Below, piece after piece: positions 51,857-60,471 of a stretch of DNA of 64,000 bases. Numbering within the stretch: position 1 is the first letter of the stretch; each line of letters starts with the position of its first letter. Under the pieces are notes generated by a model, which saw nothing but the letters and a program-made list of their open reading frames with translations, was not told the DNA's origin and searched no databases. Position numbers and translations under genes: made by a program. Source of the DNA: Paraplanobispora takensis (lineage in GTDB: Bacteria > Actinomycetota > Actinomycetes > Streptosporangiales > Streptosporangiaceae); assembly GCF_016863195.1 (NCBI RefSeq), contig NZ_BOOK01000036.1:1-64000 (forward strand), given 5' to 3'.

Positions 51857-52529
51857 CCAGCCAGCGGGAGATGCGGGCGTGGCCCTCCAGCGTGGGGTGC
51901 ACGCCGTCCGGCAGGATCATCGTCCTGCTCCAGTGGCGGCCGAGCGGGTCCAGGAAGGCCGCGCCCTCCTGCTCGGCGGCGAGCGCGACGGAGTCCCTGA
52001 CCTGGTAGGCCCAGCGGGGGACGGCCCCCATCCACAACGGGCCGATCACCACGATCGTGGTGTCGGGCCAGCGCCGCCGGACCAGGTCGAGCAGCCGGAC
52101 GGCGGCCCGGTGGACCTGGCCGGCCGGGGGACGGCGGTCGTTGTGGCCGCCGGAGACGATCAGCAGGTCGGGGGCCGGGCGCCAGGCGAGCTCATGGCGG
52201 AAGGAGTCCTCGAAGGTCCGGCCCGCCCGCCCGGGGGTGGCGAAACCGGTCCCGGCCGCCCCGGCGGTGATGAGCTGCCAGTCCAGCGCGCGGGCGGTCT
52301 GCGCGGCGTAGCTCTGCCAGCGCGCCACCGGTCCCGAGCCGACGGTGAAGCTGTCCCCGATGATCATCACGACCGGCGCCCGGGTCGCGGACCGGCCGGC
52401 CGGCAGCTCCGCGGACCGATCGACCGGCAGGGCGGCGGCGTCATGAGTGCACCCTGAAACAAGGCAGCAAATCACCATAAAAACGGCTATCGCGGATAAC
52501 CGAGGTCGTTTCTCAACAGGCCCGCGCAT
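51816..52529 (-). CDS. SGNH/GDSL-family hydrolase lipoprotein
   Basis: This 237-residue lipoprotein has a signal ending CCLVSGC (lipobox Cys about residue 27). The hydrolase domain shows block I IIGDSFTVGSG with the nucleophile Ser, block III GGHNDRRP and the catalytic pair in DGVHPTLEGHARI. The Gly of block II may lie in TAGAAGTGF. Such enzymes deacylate esters of sugars, lipids or the cell wall. It is anchored outside the membrane. It converges on the membrane protein gene with a 41-base overlap and appears monocistronic. Confidence 0.9.
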   Translation of the reverse strand: MRGPVEKRPRLSAIAVFMVICCLVSGCTHDAAALPVDRSAELPAGRSATRAPVVMIIGDSFTVGSGPVARWQSYAAQTARALDWQLITAGAAGTGFATPGRAGRTFEDSFRHELAWRPAPDLLIVSGGHNDRRPPAGQVHRAAVRLLDLVRRRWPDTTIVVIGPLWMGAVPRWAYQVRDSVALAAEQEGAAFLDPLGRHWSRTMILPDGVHPTLEGHARISRWLVTALDEKGLRSAF

Positions 52530-52863
52530 GACACCCCGGATAAATCTGAACCGCCGACATGAACGACGATCTCCCGGGAGCGCGCGGCCGGACCGGCGCC
52601 CGCCTCCCCCCGGAGCGGCGCCCCTCGGCCATCCCGGGAGACCCTCGTGAGCAGGACCAAGTGTATCCGGGTACAAGCGACCGGCTCCGGAAAATCACGG
52701 AATGGAAAATCTTCTCTGCGGTCTGACCGGAATATCACCTTATAAGGATGAAAAACCATTAGGTGAGCTCCAGAAACGCTGATTTATTTCCCAGAGAACG
52801 GCAACCCGGGTGGGTATCTAGCCGTCAACAGTGTGACTCCACCCCCCTGGACAGGAGAGGCGC
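52530..52863. other. Intergenic region, 334 bases
   Basis: It lies between two divergent genes and must hold both promoters. The middle (52680-52780) is unusually AT-rich for this DNA. No RNA gene or repeat was seen. Confidence 0.55.
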
Positions 52864-53343
52864 ATGACCTACGCGTACGGCCTGCCATCCGACCCCCGTC
52901 CCTACTCCGGCCGCCATGACCGTGCGGCCCGGCGCCCGCAGCCCGGAAACGCCCTCGGGCTCGCGGCGCTCGCCACGGGCGCGACGGCCCTCCTGTCCGG
53001 CTTCCTGCCCCTCGCCTCCTGGACCGCCGCACTGCTCCCGATCGCCTCCGCCGCCCTCGGCTTCGCCGCCCTGGGCATGGCGCACCGGGGGCAGGCGCGG
53101 GACGGGGGCTCCGGCCGGCGCGGCCTCATCCTGGAGCTCGCCGCCGGCGCCCTGGTGATCTGGCTCGCAGTCGTCCTCCTCACCGTCCTCGTCGTCCTCG
53201 TGACCTCCGGCGGTCACGTGACGGGCGGGGACGGGCAGGGGGTCCGCGAGCGGATCGGCGGCGCCGGGCCCGTCCTGAGCTGCCTGCGCGACCCCGCGGG
53301 TCAGCTGACGTGCGAGGACGGGGCGGCCCAGGTGTTGCAGTAA
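52864..53343 (+). CDS. DUF4190-like small membrane protein
   Basis: This 159-residue protein has a Tyr/Pro/Arg-rich N-terminal tail (MTYAYGLPSDPRPYSGRH), then a hydrophobic hairpin typical of DUF4190: ALGLAALATGATALLSGFLP with LLPIASAALGFAALGMAHRG, followed by a third segment (LVIWLAVVLLTVLVVLVTSG). A small extracellular end holds two Cys (SCLRDPAGQLTC) that could form a disulfide. The start has AGGAGAGG upstream. The function is unknown. It overlaps the convergent protease gene by 43 bases. Confidence 0.82.
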   Translation: MTYAYGLPSDPRPYSGRHDRAARRPQPGNALGLAALATGATALLSGFLPLASWTAALLPIASAALGFAALGMAHRGQARDGGSGRRGLILELAAGALVIWLAVVLLTVLVVLVTSGGHVTGGDGQGVRERIGGAGPVLSCLRDPAGQLTCEDGAAQVLQ

Positions 53344-54326
53344 CCCGGCCGGGCGTACCTCCAGCCGTGGTTGAGCCAGGCGGCGAAGTTCTGCCCGTTG
53401 CCGTGGTCGCGTTTGCCCAGCCCGTTCTGGTCGTCGCCGCGCCGATAGTCCTGCTCCAGTACGGCCTGCCAGCGGGCGGCGGTGACGCCGAGCGGCACCC
53501 GGACGGTCCGGATGAACGCCCCGGAGAAGCACTGGGCCTGCAGCTCCGACCGGCGCGAGTGCGCGTCCCTGGCCGCCTGGGAGCGGCTGGAGACCTCCCA
53601 CCACCAGGCGCCGCCGATGCCGGCCATGGACTGCACGTGGTGGCCGTACTCATGGGCGAGCACCGCCAGATAGGGCACGTGGTTCCGGGCGGGGTCGGCG
53701 TTGCCGCTCTGCTCGATCACCTGGGACAGGCCGATGTACATGCCCCGGTTGGACGGGCAGTAGTAGGCGGCGGCGCCGGCGAGCGGGTAGGTGCCGCAGG
53801 GCCCGCGGCCCGGGCGTGACCAGAAGACCCGGCGGGGCAGCTGGAAGACCGCTCCCGCCTGGGAGAACTTGGCGGACCAGGACCGGTCCAGGCAGCCGGT
53901 CACCGCGTTGAGGTAGGCCAGCATGGCGCGCTGCTGCGTCGAGGGCCGGGGGGCCCGGCAGCTGGTGGGGCGCATCGTGCCGGTGCCGTACAGCGGGTTG
54001 CGCTTGAGCCGGGAGCCGGTCTGCGACCGGTTCATGTACCGCAGGTCCACCTGCATGGTGCCGCGGGAGGTCAGCGCGATCCGGGAGCCGCCCTGCGTGC
54101 CGAGGTCCAGCCGCTGCGGCGGCCGGTAGGACGGCGGGGTGATCTCGGTGCCGTCGGCGGGGACGGGCTCGGCCGTCCGGGTGGCCACCGGCCCGGAGCC
54201 GGGCCCGGCCGGAGACTGCGCCTCGTCACCGCCCGCGAGCGCGGCGACCACCACGACCACGGCGAAAGTCGTCGCGAGGACGCCGAAGACACCGAAGGCC
54301 AGGGGGCTCGGCCCGCGTGGGCGCAT
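53301..54326 (-). CDS. Neutral zinc metallopeptidase (YpfJ-type), membrane-anchored
   Basis: This 341-residue protein has one N-terminal transmembrane helix (FGVFGVLATTFAVVVVVAAL) and an extracytoplasmic domain with the zinc motif HEYGHHVQ near residue 232. Upstream segments AYYCPSNRGMYIGLSQ and downstream RRSELQAQCFSGAF match the putative neutral zinc metallopeptidase family. Several Cys pairs fit an exported, disulfide-bonded protein. The substrate is unknown. Confidence 0.9.
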   Translation of the reverse strand: MRPRGPSPLAFGVFGVLATTFAVVVVVAALAGGDEAQSPAGPGSGPVATRTAEPVPADGTEITPPSYRPPQRLDLGTQGGSRIALTSRGTMQVDLRYMNRSQTGSRLKRNPLYGTGTMRPTSCRAPRPSTQQRAMLAYLNAVTGCLDRSWSAKFSQAGAVFQLPRRVFWSRPGRGPCGTYPLAGAAAYYCPSNRGMYIGLSQVIEQSGNADPARNHVPYLAVLAHEYGHHVQSMAGIGGAWWWEVSSRSQAARDAHSRRSELQAQCFSGAFIRTVRVPLGVTAARWQAVLEQDYRRGDDQNGLGKRDHGNGQNFAAWLNHGWRYARPGYCNTWAAPSSHVS

Positions 54327-54458
54327 GCGACCGCCTCTCCACAGACAGGATCATCGGGCGGCAATCTAGCGGATGTAATCCTTTGTCAGTTCATCGACGG
54401 AAAAATCAGACCGGGGGCGTCCATCACTCGCCTGCCGTTCTCGATAGGCTCCCGACCC

Positions 54459-56156
54459 ATGGCGGGATCTTTCTTGCATCGGGCGGCCGGGAGTCTTGCC
54501 GCCGCGGTCGTCCTCGGGCTGGCCATGGGCGCCTCCCCCGCGCTCGCGGCGGGTACGGCGAACCCCTCATCGGCCGCGTCCGGCGCGGTCGAGGCCGCCT
54601 CGGCCCTGGCCGGCGCGGTGAAGAGCCACCAGGTCGAGCTCCAGCTGCGGCAGGACGGCGTTCTCCACGTCAAGGAGACCGTGACCTTCGAGGGCAGCCC
54701 GCCGACCCGCGAGCTGATCGGCCGCACGCGCTACGACGACACCAGCGACCGGCTCTACCCGATCAGCGGGCTCAAGGGCGACGCCACCCTGAACGGCGAC
54801 AAGATCACCCTGAAGGGCTCGGGCACGGCCACGTTCGAGTACGACGTCAGGGGCGCGGTGACCCCGCTGGCCGACATCCAGGAGCTGCGCTGGTACGCCG
54901 TGGGCGGCTGGACGGTCCCGGTCGAGCAGGCCACCGTGAAGGTGACCGGCCCGGCCCAGCTGCAGAACCTGTCCTGCTTCGCGGGCGTGCTGACCTCCGC
55001 GGTCGGCTGCACCGTGGCCTCCCCCGACCACAACGGCACCACCGCCGACTTCGAGCAGCAGGGCCTGGGCGCGGGCGAGGTGCTCACCGTCGTCGTCGGC
55101 TACCCCCGGGGCGCCACCACCGGCGGGCCCGTCCTGGAGCGCCGCTTCGAGCTGGCCAACGCCTTCACCCTCAACACCGTCACCGGCGGTGCGCTGGCCG
55201 GCCTGCTGATCCTGCTGCTCGGCGGCATCGGCCTGCTCTACTGGACCCGCGGGCGCGACGCCCGGGTGGTCGGCCACGAGTCGGGCGCCCTCACCCCGAT
55301 CGAGAACGGCCACTTCGCCCCGCCGGACGGCGTGCGCCCCGGCCAGATCGGCACGCTCATGGACGAGCAGGCCGACGTGATCGACGTGACGGCCACGATC
55401 GTGGATCTGGCCGTGCGCGGTTATCTCCGCATTGACGAGCAGCCCCGTCAGACCTACGACACCCCCGACTGGATGCTGGTGCGCCTGCCCAGCGCCCCGG
55501 TCACCTCGCTGCTGCCGTACGAGCGCGCCCTCTACGACGCGATCTTCGACGGCCGCGACGCCGTCCTGCTCTCCCAGCTGCACGGGTCGTTCGGCGCCAA
55601 GCTCGGCAAGGTCCGCGACGCCCTGTACCGGGACGTGGTCACCCAGGGCTGGTTCGCCCGCCGCCCCGACAGCGTCCGCACCCGCTGGACGACCCTGGGC
55701 GTGGTGCTCACCTTCGCCGGGGTCCTCGGCACGGTGGCGCTGGCCTGGTTCACCACGTACGGCCTGCTCGGCCTGGCCGTGATCATCGCCGGAGCGGCCC
55801 TGGCGGCCGGCGGCCAGTACATGCCCGCCAAGACGGCCAAGGGCTCCGGAGCCATGGCGCACACCCTCGGCTTCCGCCGCTATCTCACCGAGGGCGACAT
55901 CGGCGGTTCCATCCCCGAGGCCCAGCGGGTCGAGCTGTTCTCCCGCTATCTCCCCTACGCCGTGATCTTCGACAGCGTCGACCGCTGGGCCCGCGTGGTC
56001 TCCTCCGTCACCGGCAACGGGCAGCAGGCCGACAACCTGTACTGGTACCACGGCCCGGCCGAGTGGGACCTGTCCAAGTTCGCCGACTCGATGCGCACCT
56101 TCACCATGACCACCTCCGGAGCCATCTCCGCCACCCGCCAGTTCCGCTCCCTCTGA
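54459..56156 (+). CDS. DUF2207 membrane protein
   Basis: This 565-residue protein has a signal peptide (1-31), an extracellular beta-rich domain (about 50-230, LRQDGVLHVKETVTFEG) and transmembrane helices near 245-265 and two near 405-450. A soluble domain lies between them and another at the C-terminus. The layout matches DUF2207, a broadly distributed bacterial family of unknown role. The start ATG gives a proper signal peptide. It stands alone between divergent and convergent neighbours. Confidence 0.9.
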   Translation: MAGSFLHRAAGSLAAAVVLGLAMGASPALAAGTANPSSAASGAVEAASALAGAVKSHQVELQLRQDGVLHVKETVTFEGSPPTRELIGRTRYDDTSDRLYPISGLKGDATLNGDKITLKGSGTATFEYDVRGAVTPLADIQELRWYAVGGWTVPVEQATVKVTGPAQLQNLSCFAGVLTSAVGCTVASPDHNGTTADFEQQGLGAGEVLTVVVGYPRGATTGGPVLERRFELANAFTLNTVTGGALAGLLILLLGGIGLLYWTRGRDARVVGHESGALTPIENGHFAPPDGVRPGQIGTLMDEQADVIDVTATIVDLAVRGYLRIDEQPRQTYDTPDWMLVRLPSAPVTSLLPYERALYDAIFDGRDAVLLSQLHGSFGAKLGKVRDALYRDVVTQGWFARRPDSVRTRWTTLGVVLTFAGVLGTVALAWFTTYGLLGLAVIIAGAALAAGGQYMPAKTAKGSGAMAHTLGFRRYLTEGDIGGSIPEAQRVELFSRYLPYAVIFDSVDRWARVVSSVTGNGQQADNLYWYHGPAEWDLSKFADSMRTFTMTTSGAISATRQFRSL

Positions 56157-56177
56157 CGGAGGGAACGGGAAACGCGA

Positions 56178-56213
56178 ACGCCGGGTCCCCGATCACATCG
56201 GGAGGTCCGGCGT
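56178..56213. terminator. Hairpin between convergent DUF2207 and vapC genes
   Basis: The outer arms ACGCCGG and CCGGCGT and the inner arms CCCGAT and ATCGGG stack around CAC. It probably terminates both genes. Confidence 0.7.
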
Positions 56214-56238
56214 CGTCCTCGTGCCCGGGGGCCGCGCG

Positions 56239-56631
56239 TCACAGCTTGACGACCTTGATGCCCGGCATCTCGTCGTAGTCGGCGTCCTGGGTCACCACGG
56301 GGATGTCGTAGGCGAGAGCCGTCGCCGCTATCCAACTGTCGTTGATCGGCGCCTTGCGACCTGCCGCCCGCAACCGCGAGACCAGGAGAGCCCATGCTTC
56401 CGAAACGGCCTCGTCCACCGGCAACGGCTCGAACCGCTGAGCCAGCTGATAGGTCGACAGTCGCCGTGCAGCCGCTTCGGGATCCCTGGCCTGCAGAACA
56501 CCGAGGCGCAACTCACCGAGTGTGATCGCCGACACGCCCCACTCGTAGTCGGCGAACCTGGCGCTGTCGAACCGGACGGCTTCCAGGCCGATGAAGACCG
56601 AGGTGTCCGCCAGCGCTCGCTGGGGGTTCAC
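56239..56631 (-). CDS. vapC: VapC-type PIN-domain ribonuclease toxin
   Basis: This PIN-domain toxin of about 130 residues should cleave RNA when not bound by antitoxin. The conserved acidic residues are visible: Asp in LADTSVFIGLE, Glu in ITLGELRLG, Asp in INDSWIAATAL and Asp in VVTQDADYDEM. The start is taken as GTG 56631, which overlaps the antitoxin stop (GTGA); GTG 56634 is one codon earlier. The order antitoxin then toxin is standard. Confidence 0.93.
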   Translation of the reverse strand: MNPQRALADTSVFIGLEAVRFDSARFADYEWGVSAITLGELRLGVLQARDPEAAARRLSTYQLAQRFEPLPVDEAVSEAWALLVSRLRAAGRKAPINDSWIAATALAYDIPVVTQDADYDEMPGIKVVKL

Positions 56632-56882
56632 CACGGCAGGTCGTCAGTCGTCTCGGAGAGAGTTTCCCGCAGCTCTGCGGCCCACCCGGTGGTGTCCGGC
56701 TCCAGACGGGCGAGCTCTCCGCCGATCTCGGTGGCGGAGAGCCAGCGGCTCCGGCGCGGGAAGGGGATGATCTTCGCCACCGGGCGGTTGTCGCGCAGGA
56801 CTTCGATCTCTTCCCCCGCCTCGACACGCCGGAGCACCTCTGCCGTGTTGTTCCGCAGTTCACGCGCGGGAATAGCAGCCAT
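56628..56882 (-). CDS. vapB: Phd/YefM-type antitoxin (VapB) of the vapBC pair
   Basis: This 84-residue antitoxin has the Phd/YefM N-terminal DNA-binding fold (MAAIPARELRNNTAEVLRRV, then VLRDNRPVAKIIPFP) and a flexible toxin-binding tail (TTGWAAELRETLSE). It binds and blocks the PIN toxin and represses its own operon. A perfect 18-bp palindrome lies 18 bases upstream. Confidence 0.93.
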   Translation of the reverse strand: MAAIPARELRNNTAEVLRRVEAGEEIEVLRDNRPVAKIIPFPRRSRWLSATEIGGELARLEPDTTGWAAELRETLSETTDDLPW

Positions 56883-56900
56883 AAGCCGATCGTAGAACCT

Positions 56901-56918
56901 TTGCTACGTTCGTAGCAA
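56901..56918. promoter_or_regulatory. Operator of the vapBC pair
   Basis: TTGCTACGTTCGTAGCAA has perfect 8-bp arms around TT, directly upstream of vapB. It is the expected autoregulatory site of the antitoxin-toxin complex. Confidence 0.88.
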
Positions 56919-56947
56919 GGAAGTGGCGCCTTCAGACTCGAGGCCGC

Positions 56948-57901
56948 CTATGCGGACTCTCCGCGCAGGCGGATCTCGCCTACGGGGTGGCCTCCGCCGT
57001 ACAGGGTGCCGGTGGCCAGGGCGCCGAGTTCGGGGGCGTCGAGGTCCAGGGCGCGCAGGGCGGCGACGGTGACGGGGACGCGGGCGCGCTGGCCGCCGTC
57101 CTCGATTTTGACCGTGCCCGCGCGGCCGTCCTCGAAGGCGAAGGCGTCGAACGCCTCGGCTCCGGCCTTGAGCATCAGGCCGGGGATCGCGCGCATCAGC
57201 CGGGCCTCGGGGCGGGTGGTGCCGGAGGTCCACTCGGGGTGGGCGCGGAAGGCGTCGGCGACGCGGCGCTCGGGGGTGCCGGGCTCGGCCAGGACGAGCG
57301 CGCGGAAGGCGCGGGCCACGCCCAGCATGGAGACGAAGAACAGCGGTGCGCCGCAGCCGTCCACGCCGGTGGCGGCGACCCGCTCGCCGGTCAGCTCCTC
57401 GACCGTGGCACGGATCACCCGCTGCAGCGGGTGCGCCGGGTCGAGATAGGTCTCCGGCGGCCAGTCGTTGGCCGCGCAGGTGGCGAGCATCGCCGCGTGC
57501 TTGCCCGAGCAGTTCATGTAGATCCGGGCCTTGCCGCCGCCCGAGCGCAGGATCTCCTCACGCGCCTCGGCGTTCTCGGGCAGGTCCTCCGGGCAGCGCA
57601 GCGCGCCCTCGTCCAGCCCGGCCTCCTTGAGGATCGTGCGGGCGCCGTCCACGTGGAAGGACTCCCCGGCGTGGCTCGCGCACGCCAGCGCGAGCAGCTC
57701 CCCTTCGAGGGCGAGTCCCGCGCGCACCATGCCGAGCGCCTGCAGGGGCTTCATCGACGACCGGGGCGAGACCAGCGCGTCCACCGCGCCGTGCGCCCGG
57801 GCGAGGGAACCGTCCGCGTTCACCGCCAGCATGCGTGCCCGGTGCGTGGACTCCACGAATCCGGAACGGACTACTTCGACAACCAACGACCCAGTAGACA
57901 C
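56948..57901 (-). CDS. Asparaginase family protein (thermolabile/Rhizobium-type L-asparaginase II)
   Basis: This 317-residue enzyme belongs to the asparaginase II family that is unrelated to AnsA/AnsB folds. Family segments are [33 protein letters not shown] with the key Ser and Lys, [10 protein letters not shown] and [15 protein letters not shown], a conserved Cys/Lys motif, then [12 protein letters not shown]. It should hydrolyse Asn to Asp. The GTG start follows AAAGGAG at good spacing. It is divergent from dtd. Confidence 0.9.
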   Translation of the reverse strand: MSTGSLVVEVVRSGFVESTHRARMLAVNADGSLARAHGAVDALVSPRSSMKPLQALGMVRAGLALEGELLALACASHAGESFHVDGARTILKEAGLDEGALRCPEDLPENAEAREEILRSGGGKARIYMNCSGKHAAMLATCAANDWPPETYLDPAHPLQRVIRATVEELTGERVAATGVDGCGAPLFFVSMLGVARAFRALVLAEPGTPERRVADAFRAHPEWTSGTTRPEARLMRAIPGLMLKAGAEAFDAFAFEDGRAGTVKIEDGGQRARVPVTVAALRALDLDAPELGALATGTLYGGGHPVGEIRLRGESA

Positions 57902-57958
57902 CTTTGTCTCCTTTCGCGCAGAGTCTACGGAGCCCCGGGAACACGGGATGATGGTGGG

Positions 57959-58384
57959 ATGCGTGCGGTCGTTCAGCGGGTGAGTTCCGCGTCGGTGGTG
58001 GTGGACGGTGCGACGGTCGGGGCGATCGACGAGCCGGGGTTGCTCGTGCTCGTCGGCGTGACGCACACCGACACCCGCGCCGAGGCGGCGAAGCTGGCCG
58101 CCAAGCTCTGGGGCCTGCGGATCCTGCACGGCGAGAAGTCGTGCTCCGACGTCGGCGCCCCGCTCCTGGTGATCAGCCAGTTCACCCTGTACGGCGACGC
58201 CCGCAAGGGCCGGCGTCCCACCTGGCAGGCGGCGGCCCCGGGCCCGGTCGCCGAACCGCTGGTCGAGGCGGTCTGCGCGGAGCTGCGCGCGCTCGGCGCG
58301 CACGTGGAGACCGGCGTCTTCGGCGCCGACATGAAGGTCTCCCTGACCAACGACGGCCCCATCACGCTGATCCTGGAGACCTGA
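57959..58384 (+). CDS. dtd: D-aminoacyl-tRNA deacylase
   Basis: This 141-residue DTD removes D-amino acids (and Gly) from mischarged tRNAs. It starts [17 protein letters not shown] and has the cross-subunit active-site motifs [12 protein letters not shown] and [12 protein letters not shown] at the C-terminus (the latter containing the Gly-Pro of the family, here DGP). The length is normal. It converges on ygfZ with a 21-base gap. Confidence 0.96.
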   Translation: MRAVVQRVSSASVVVDGATVGAIDEPGLLVLVGVTHTDTRAEAAKLAAKLWGLRILHGEKSCSDVGAPLLVISQFTLYGDARKGRRPTWQAAAPGPVAEPLVEAVCAELRALGAHVETGVFGADMKVSLTNDGPITLILET

Positions 58385-58405
58385 GGACCGGACCCGGGGC
58401 GGGCC

Positions 58406-59389
58406 TCAGCGGATGCGGCGGCGCAGGGCGGGGTCGATCTGGACGTTGCGGCCGGCGTCCGGGGGCACGATGACCTCCTGGGCCGCCGCCACCCCGTCGG
58501 CCTGGAGCGGGGCGTCCACCGGCACGGTCCGCTTGACCACGGCCAGGGCGATCGGGCCGAGCTCGTGGTGGCGGGCGGCGCTGCCGACGAAGCCGATCTC
58601 GTCCCCGCCGTCGGTCACCGGGGCGCCGCGCCGGGGCAGCCGGTCGGCGCTGCCGTCCAGGTGCAGGAAGACCAGGCGGCGCGGCGGGTGGCCGAGGTTG
58701 TGCACCCGGGCCACCGTCTCCTGGCCCTTGTAGCACCCCTTGCCCAGGTGGACGGCGCTGCCGATCCAGCCGACCTCGTGCGGGATGGTCTTGTGGTCGG
58801 TCTCGAAGCCCAGCCGGGGGGCGTGGTCCTCGATCCGCAGCGCCTCGTACGCCCACAGCCCGGCCGGCCGCAGGCCCAGGTGCCCGGGGAGCAGGTCACG
58901 GGGGAGCAGGACGTCGTCCCCGACGAGGACCGCTCCGGCCGGCGGGGTGATCCGGGTGCCGTCGACCACGCTGACCACCGCGTAGGAGTCCGTCACGTCG
59001 GCGACCTCGACCCGGAGCATGAAGCGCATCTTGTCCAGGAACGTCACCAGCTCGCCCCCGGTGCCCGGCTCGACGTGCGCCCAGACGGCCTCGCCGTCGT
59101 CGACGAGCGTCAGGTGGTGCTCGACCCTGCCCTGGGCGTCCAGCAGCAGGGTCTGGGTGGCCTGCCCGGGCGGCAGGTCCTTGAGCTTCTGCGAGCTCAG
59201 GTCGTTGAGCCAGCTCAGCCGGTCCGGCCCGGAGATCCTCACGACCTCGCGGTTGCTCCGGTCGACCATCGCCTCACCGGCCAGCAGCGCGCGCTGCTCG
59301 GCGAACGGGTCGCCGTAGTGTCCGGCGACGTCGGAGTCGGGAGCGTCGGCGGCGACCGCACCGGGGGTGTCCAGCAGAGGGCTTCGCAT
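58406..59389 (-). CDS. ygfZ: Folate-dependent Fe-S cluster repair/assembly protein YgfZ
   Basis: This 327-residue protein is of the GcvT-like YgfZ family, which uses tetrahydrofolate to help Fe-S enzymes. The signature KGCYKGQE, with its conserved Cys, lies near residue 222. The N-terminal half has the GcvT fold (SNREVVRISGPDRLSWLNDL). The start ATG 59389 gives the expected length. It is neighbour to dtd and a Fur-family gene, the same arrangement as near SCO4180 (nur) in Streptomyces as I recall it. Confidence 0.94.
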   Translation of the reverse strand: MRSPLLDTPGAVAADAPDSDVAGHYGDPFAEQRALLAGEAMVDRSNREVVRISGPDRLSWLNDLSSQKLKDLPPGQATQTLLLDAQGRVEHHLTLVDDGEAVWAHVEPGTGGELVTFLDKMRFMLRVEVADVTDSYAVVSVVDGTRITPPAGAVLVGDDVLLPRDLLPGHLGLRPAGLWAYEALRIEDHAPRLGFETDHKTIPHEVGWIGSAVHLGKGCYKGQETVARVHNLGHPPRRLVFLHLDGSADRLPRRGAPVTDGGDEIGFVGSAARHHELGPIALAVVKRTVPVDAPLQADGVAAAQEVIVPPDAGRNVQIDPALRRRIR

Positions 59390-59511
59390 GATTCCAAGCC
59401 TATGCCGTCCCGGAAGCACACCCGGGTGCGGGACCGGCGGCGGTCACGACGGACGCGGCTCAGTCACGGTCACGGCCGGGGCGATGCGGTCGCGGTCACG
59501 GCCGGGGCGGC

Positions 59512-59925
59512 TCAGCGGCAGTTGCGGCAGCGGCCGAAGACCGTCAGGTGGTGCACGTCGGTGGCGAAGCCCAGTTCCTGGTCGAGGCCGTCCACCAGGG
59601 CCTGCACCAGCTCCGGCCGGACCTCGCTGATCTCCCCGCAGCCGCGGCAGACCAGGTGCACGTGGTCGGCGTCGGCGGCCAGGTGGTAGGTGGGGGCGCC
59701 GTGACCGAGGTGGTTGTGGGCGACCATGCCGAGCTCTTCCAGGAGCTCCAGGGTCCGGTAGACGGTCGAGATGTTCACCCCGCGGGCGGTCTCCCGCACC
59801 CGGGTGCAGATCTCCTCGGGGGTGGCGTGCTCCAGCGCCTTGACCGCCTCCAGCACCAGCTGCCGCTGCGGAGTGACCCGATAGCCGCGCGCCCGCAGCT
59901 CCTCATGCCACGACGTCTCGGTCAT
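59512..59925 (-). CDS. Fur-family metalloregulator
   Basis: This 137-residue Fur-family repressor has a winged helix (YRVTPQRQLVLEAVKALEHA, then NISTVYRTLELLEELGM) and the metal motifs HVHLVCRGCGEISEV and FGRCRNC, giving the four-Cys structural zinc site. The His-rich HHL near residue 127 belongs to the regulatory site. The C-terminus ends right at the second Cys pair. Neighbourhood with ygfZ recalls the nickel regulator Nur of Streptomyces, but zinc- or iron-sensing cannot be excluded from sequence. Confidence 0.93.
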   Translation of the reverse strand: MTETSWHEELRARGYRVTPQRQLVLEAVKALEHATPEEICTRVRETARGVNISTVYRTLELLEELGMVAHNHLGHGAPTYHLAADADHVHLVCRGCGEISEVRPELVQALVDGLDQELGFATDVHHLTVFGRCRNCR

Positions 59926-59972
59926 GTGCAGAGTCTAAGTGCTGCCGCGGGCCGGACCGTCGATCTTCTCCC

Positions 59973-60016
59973 GGACCCGTCCGGCCACGGTGCGGGACCC
60001 GTCCGGCCACGGTGCG
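59973..60016. repeat. 22-bp exact tandem duplication
   Basis: Two head-to-tail copies (59973-59994, 59995-60016) begin GGACCCGTCCGG. They lie upstream of the Fur-family gene in non-coding DNA. Confidence 0.85.
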
Positions 60017-60125
60017 GGGCGTCCGCCCCGGCGGGCGCCTTCGTCCCTCGCGCGCGCCGTACGGTCCCGCCCTCCGGCCCGGGAAGTCCTCCTCACCTGC
60101 GCGGATCCGCTTGGAGAATATTTAC

Positions 60126-60154
60126 TTGCCCCGCCGGAAACGGTCGCATAACGT
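60126..60154 (+). promoter_or_regulatory. Probable sigma-70-type promoter of the 13-residue ORF
   Basis: TTGCCC (60126-60131) and TAACGT (60149-60154) are separated by exactly 17 bases. The ribosome site of the tiny ORF starts 14 bases downstream of the -10 element. Confidence 0.6.
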
Positions 60155-60186
60155 ACGGATCACGCAGAAAGGAGGTGGTCCAGACA

Positions 60187-60228
60187 ATGGTTGATCATTA
60201 TCGGACTAGCGAGGTGGCTGTCCGCTAG
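60187..60228 (+). CDS. 13-residue ORF with near-perfect ribosome site (orphan small peptide or leader)
   Basis: The frame encodes MVDHYRTSEVAVR and stops. It is preceded by AAAGGAGGTG with 9 bases to the ATG, the strongest Shine-Dalgarno sequence in the window, and by a well-spaced promoter. A structured RNA element follows (60295-60380). The next downstream gene is on the opposite strand, so it is not the attenuator leader of an adjacent gene. I do not recognise the peptide. It could be a functional micropeptide, or a translated segment of a regulatory RNA. Confidence 0.55.
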   Translation: MVDHYRTSEVAVR

Positions 60229-60294
60229 GACGCCCCGGCTCCGGACTCGGTTCGGACGTCTGGTGGCGTTCGGCGAATCCACGACAATCACCGG

Positions 60295-60380
60295 AACCCC
60301 GGGCTGCCGGAGGGCGGGAATCCCCCGCCTTTGGTCCATCCGGCCCTTCCGCCCCGAGCGGGAGGAGACAGCCCGGGGTT
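60295..60380 (+). ncRNA. Structured RNA element or long-stem terminator after the 13-residue ORF
   Basis: The distant segments AACCCCGGGCTG (60295-60306) and CAGCCCGGGGTT (60369-60380) are perfect 12-bp complements. They enclose at least one inner hairpin (GGCGGG-AATC-CCCCGCC near 60314). CTTCTTCTCC follows the closing stem. It could be a terminator with a branched head or the 3' end of a small RNA. Confidence 0.5.
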
Positions 60381-60471
60381 CTTCTTCTCCCTCGAACCTC
60401 TGTGAGCCCTCGGATCTCCACGGTTCTCCCCGGACATCCACCGAGCCCCTCGGCCCCTGCGGGCCCCGGCC

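Noticed and set aside
52447-52759. Short ORFs in the gap between the SGNH gene and the DUF4190-like gene
   Set aside because: They overlap each other on both strands, lack ribosome sites and have shadow-like composition.
60187-60228. Reading the 13-residue ORF as an attenuator leader of the following gene
   Set aside because: The next gene (DUF2470) is on the opposite strand, so there is no downstream co-oriented target within the region.
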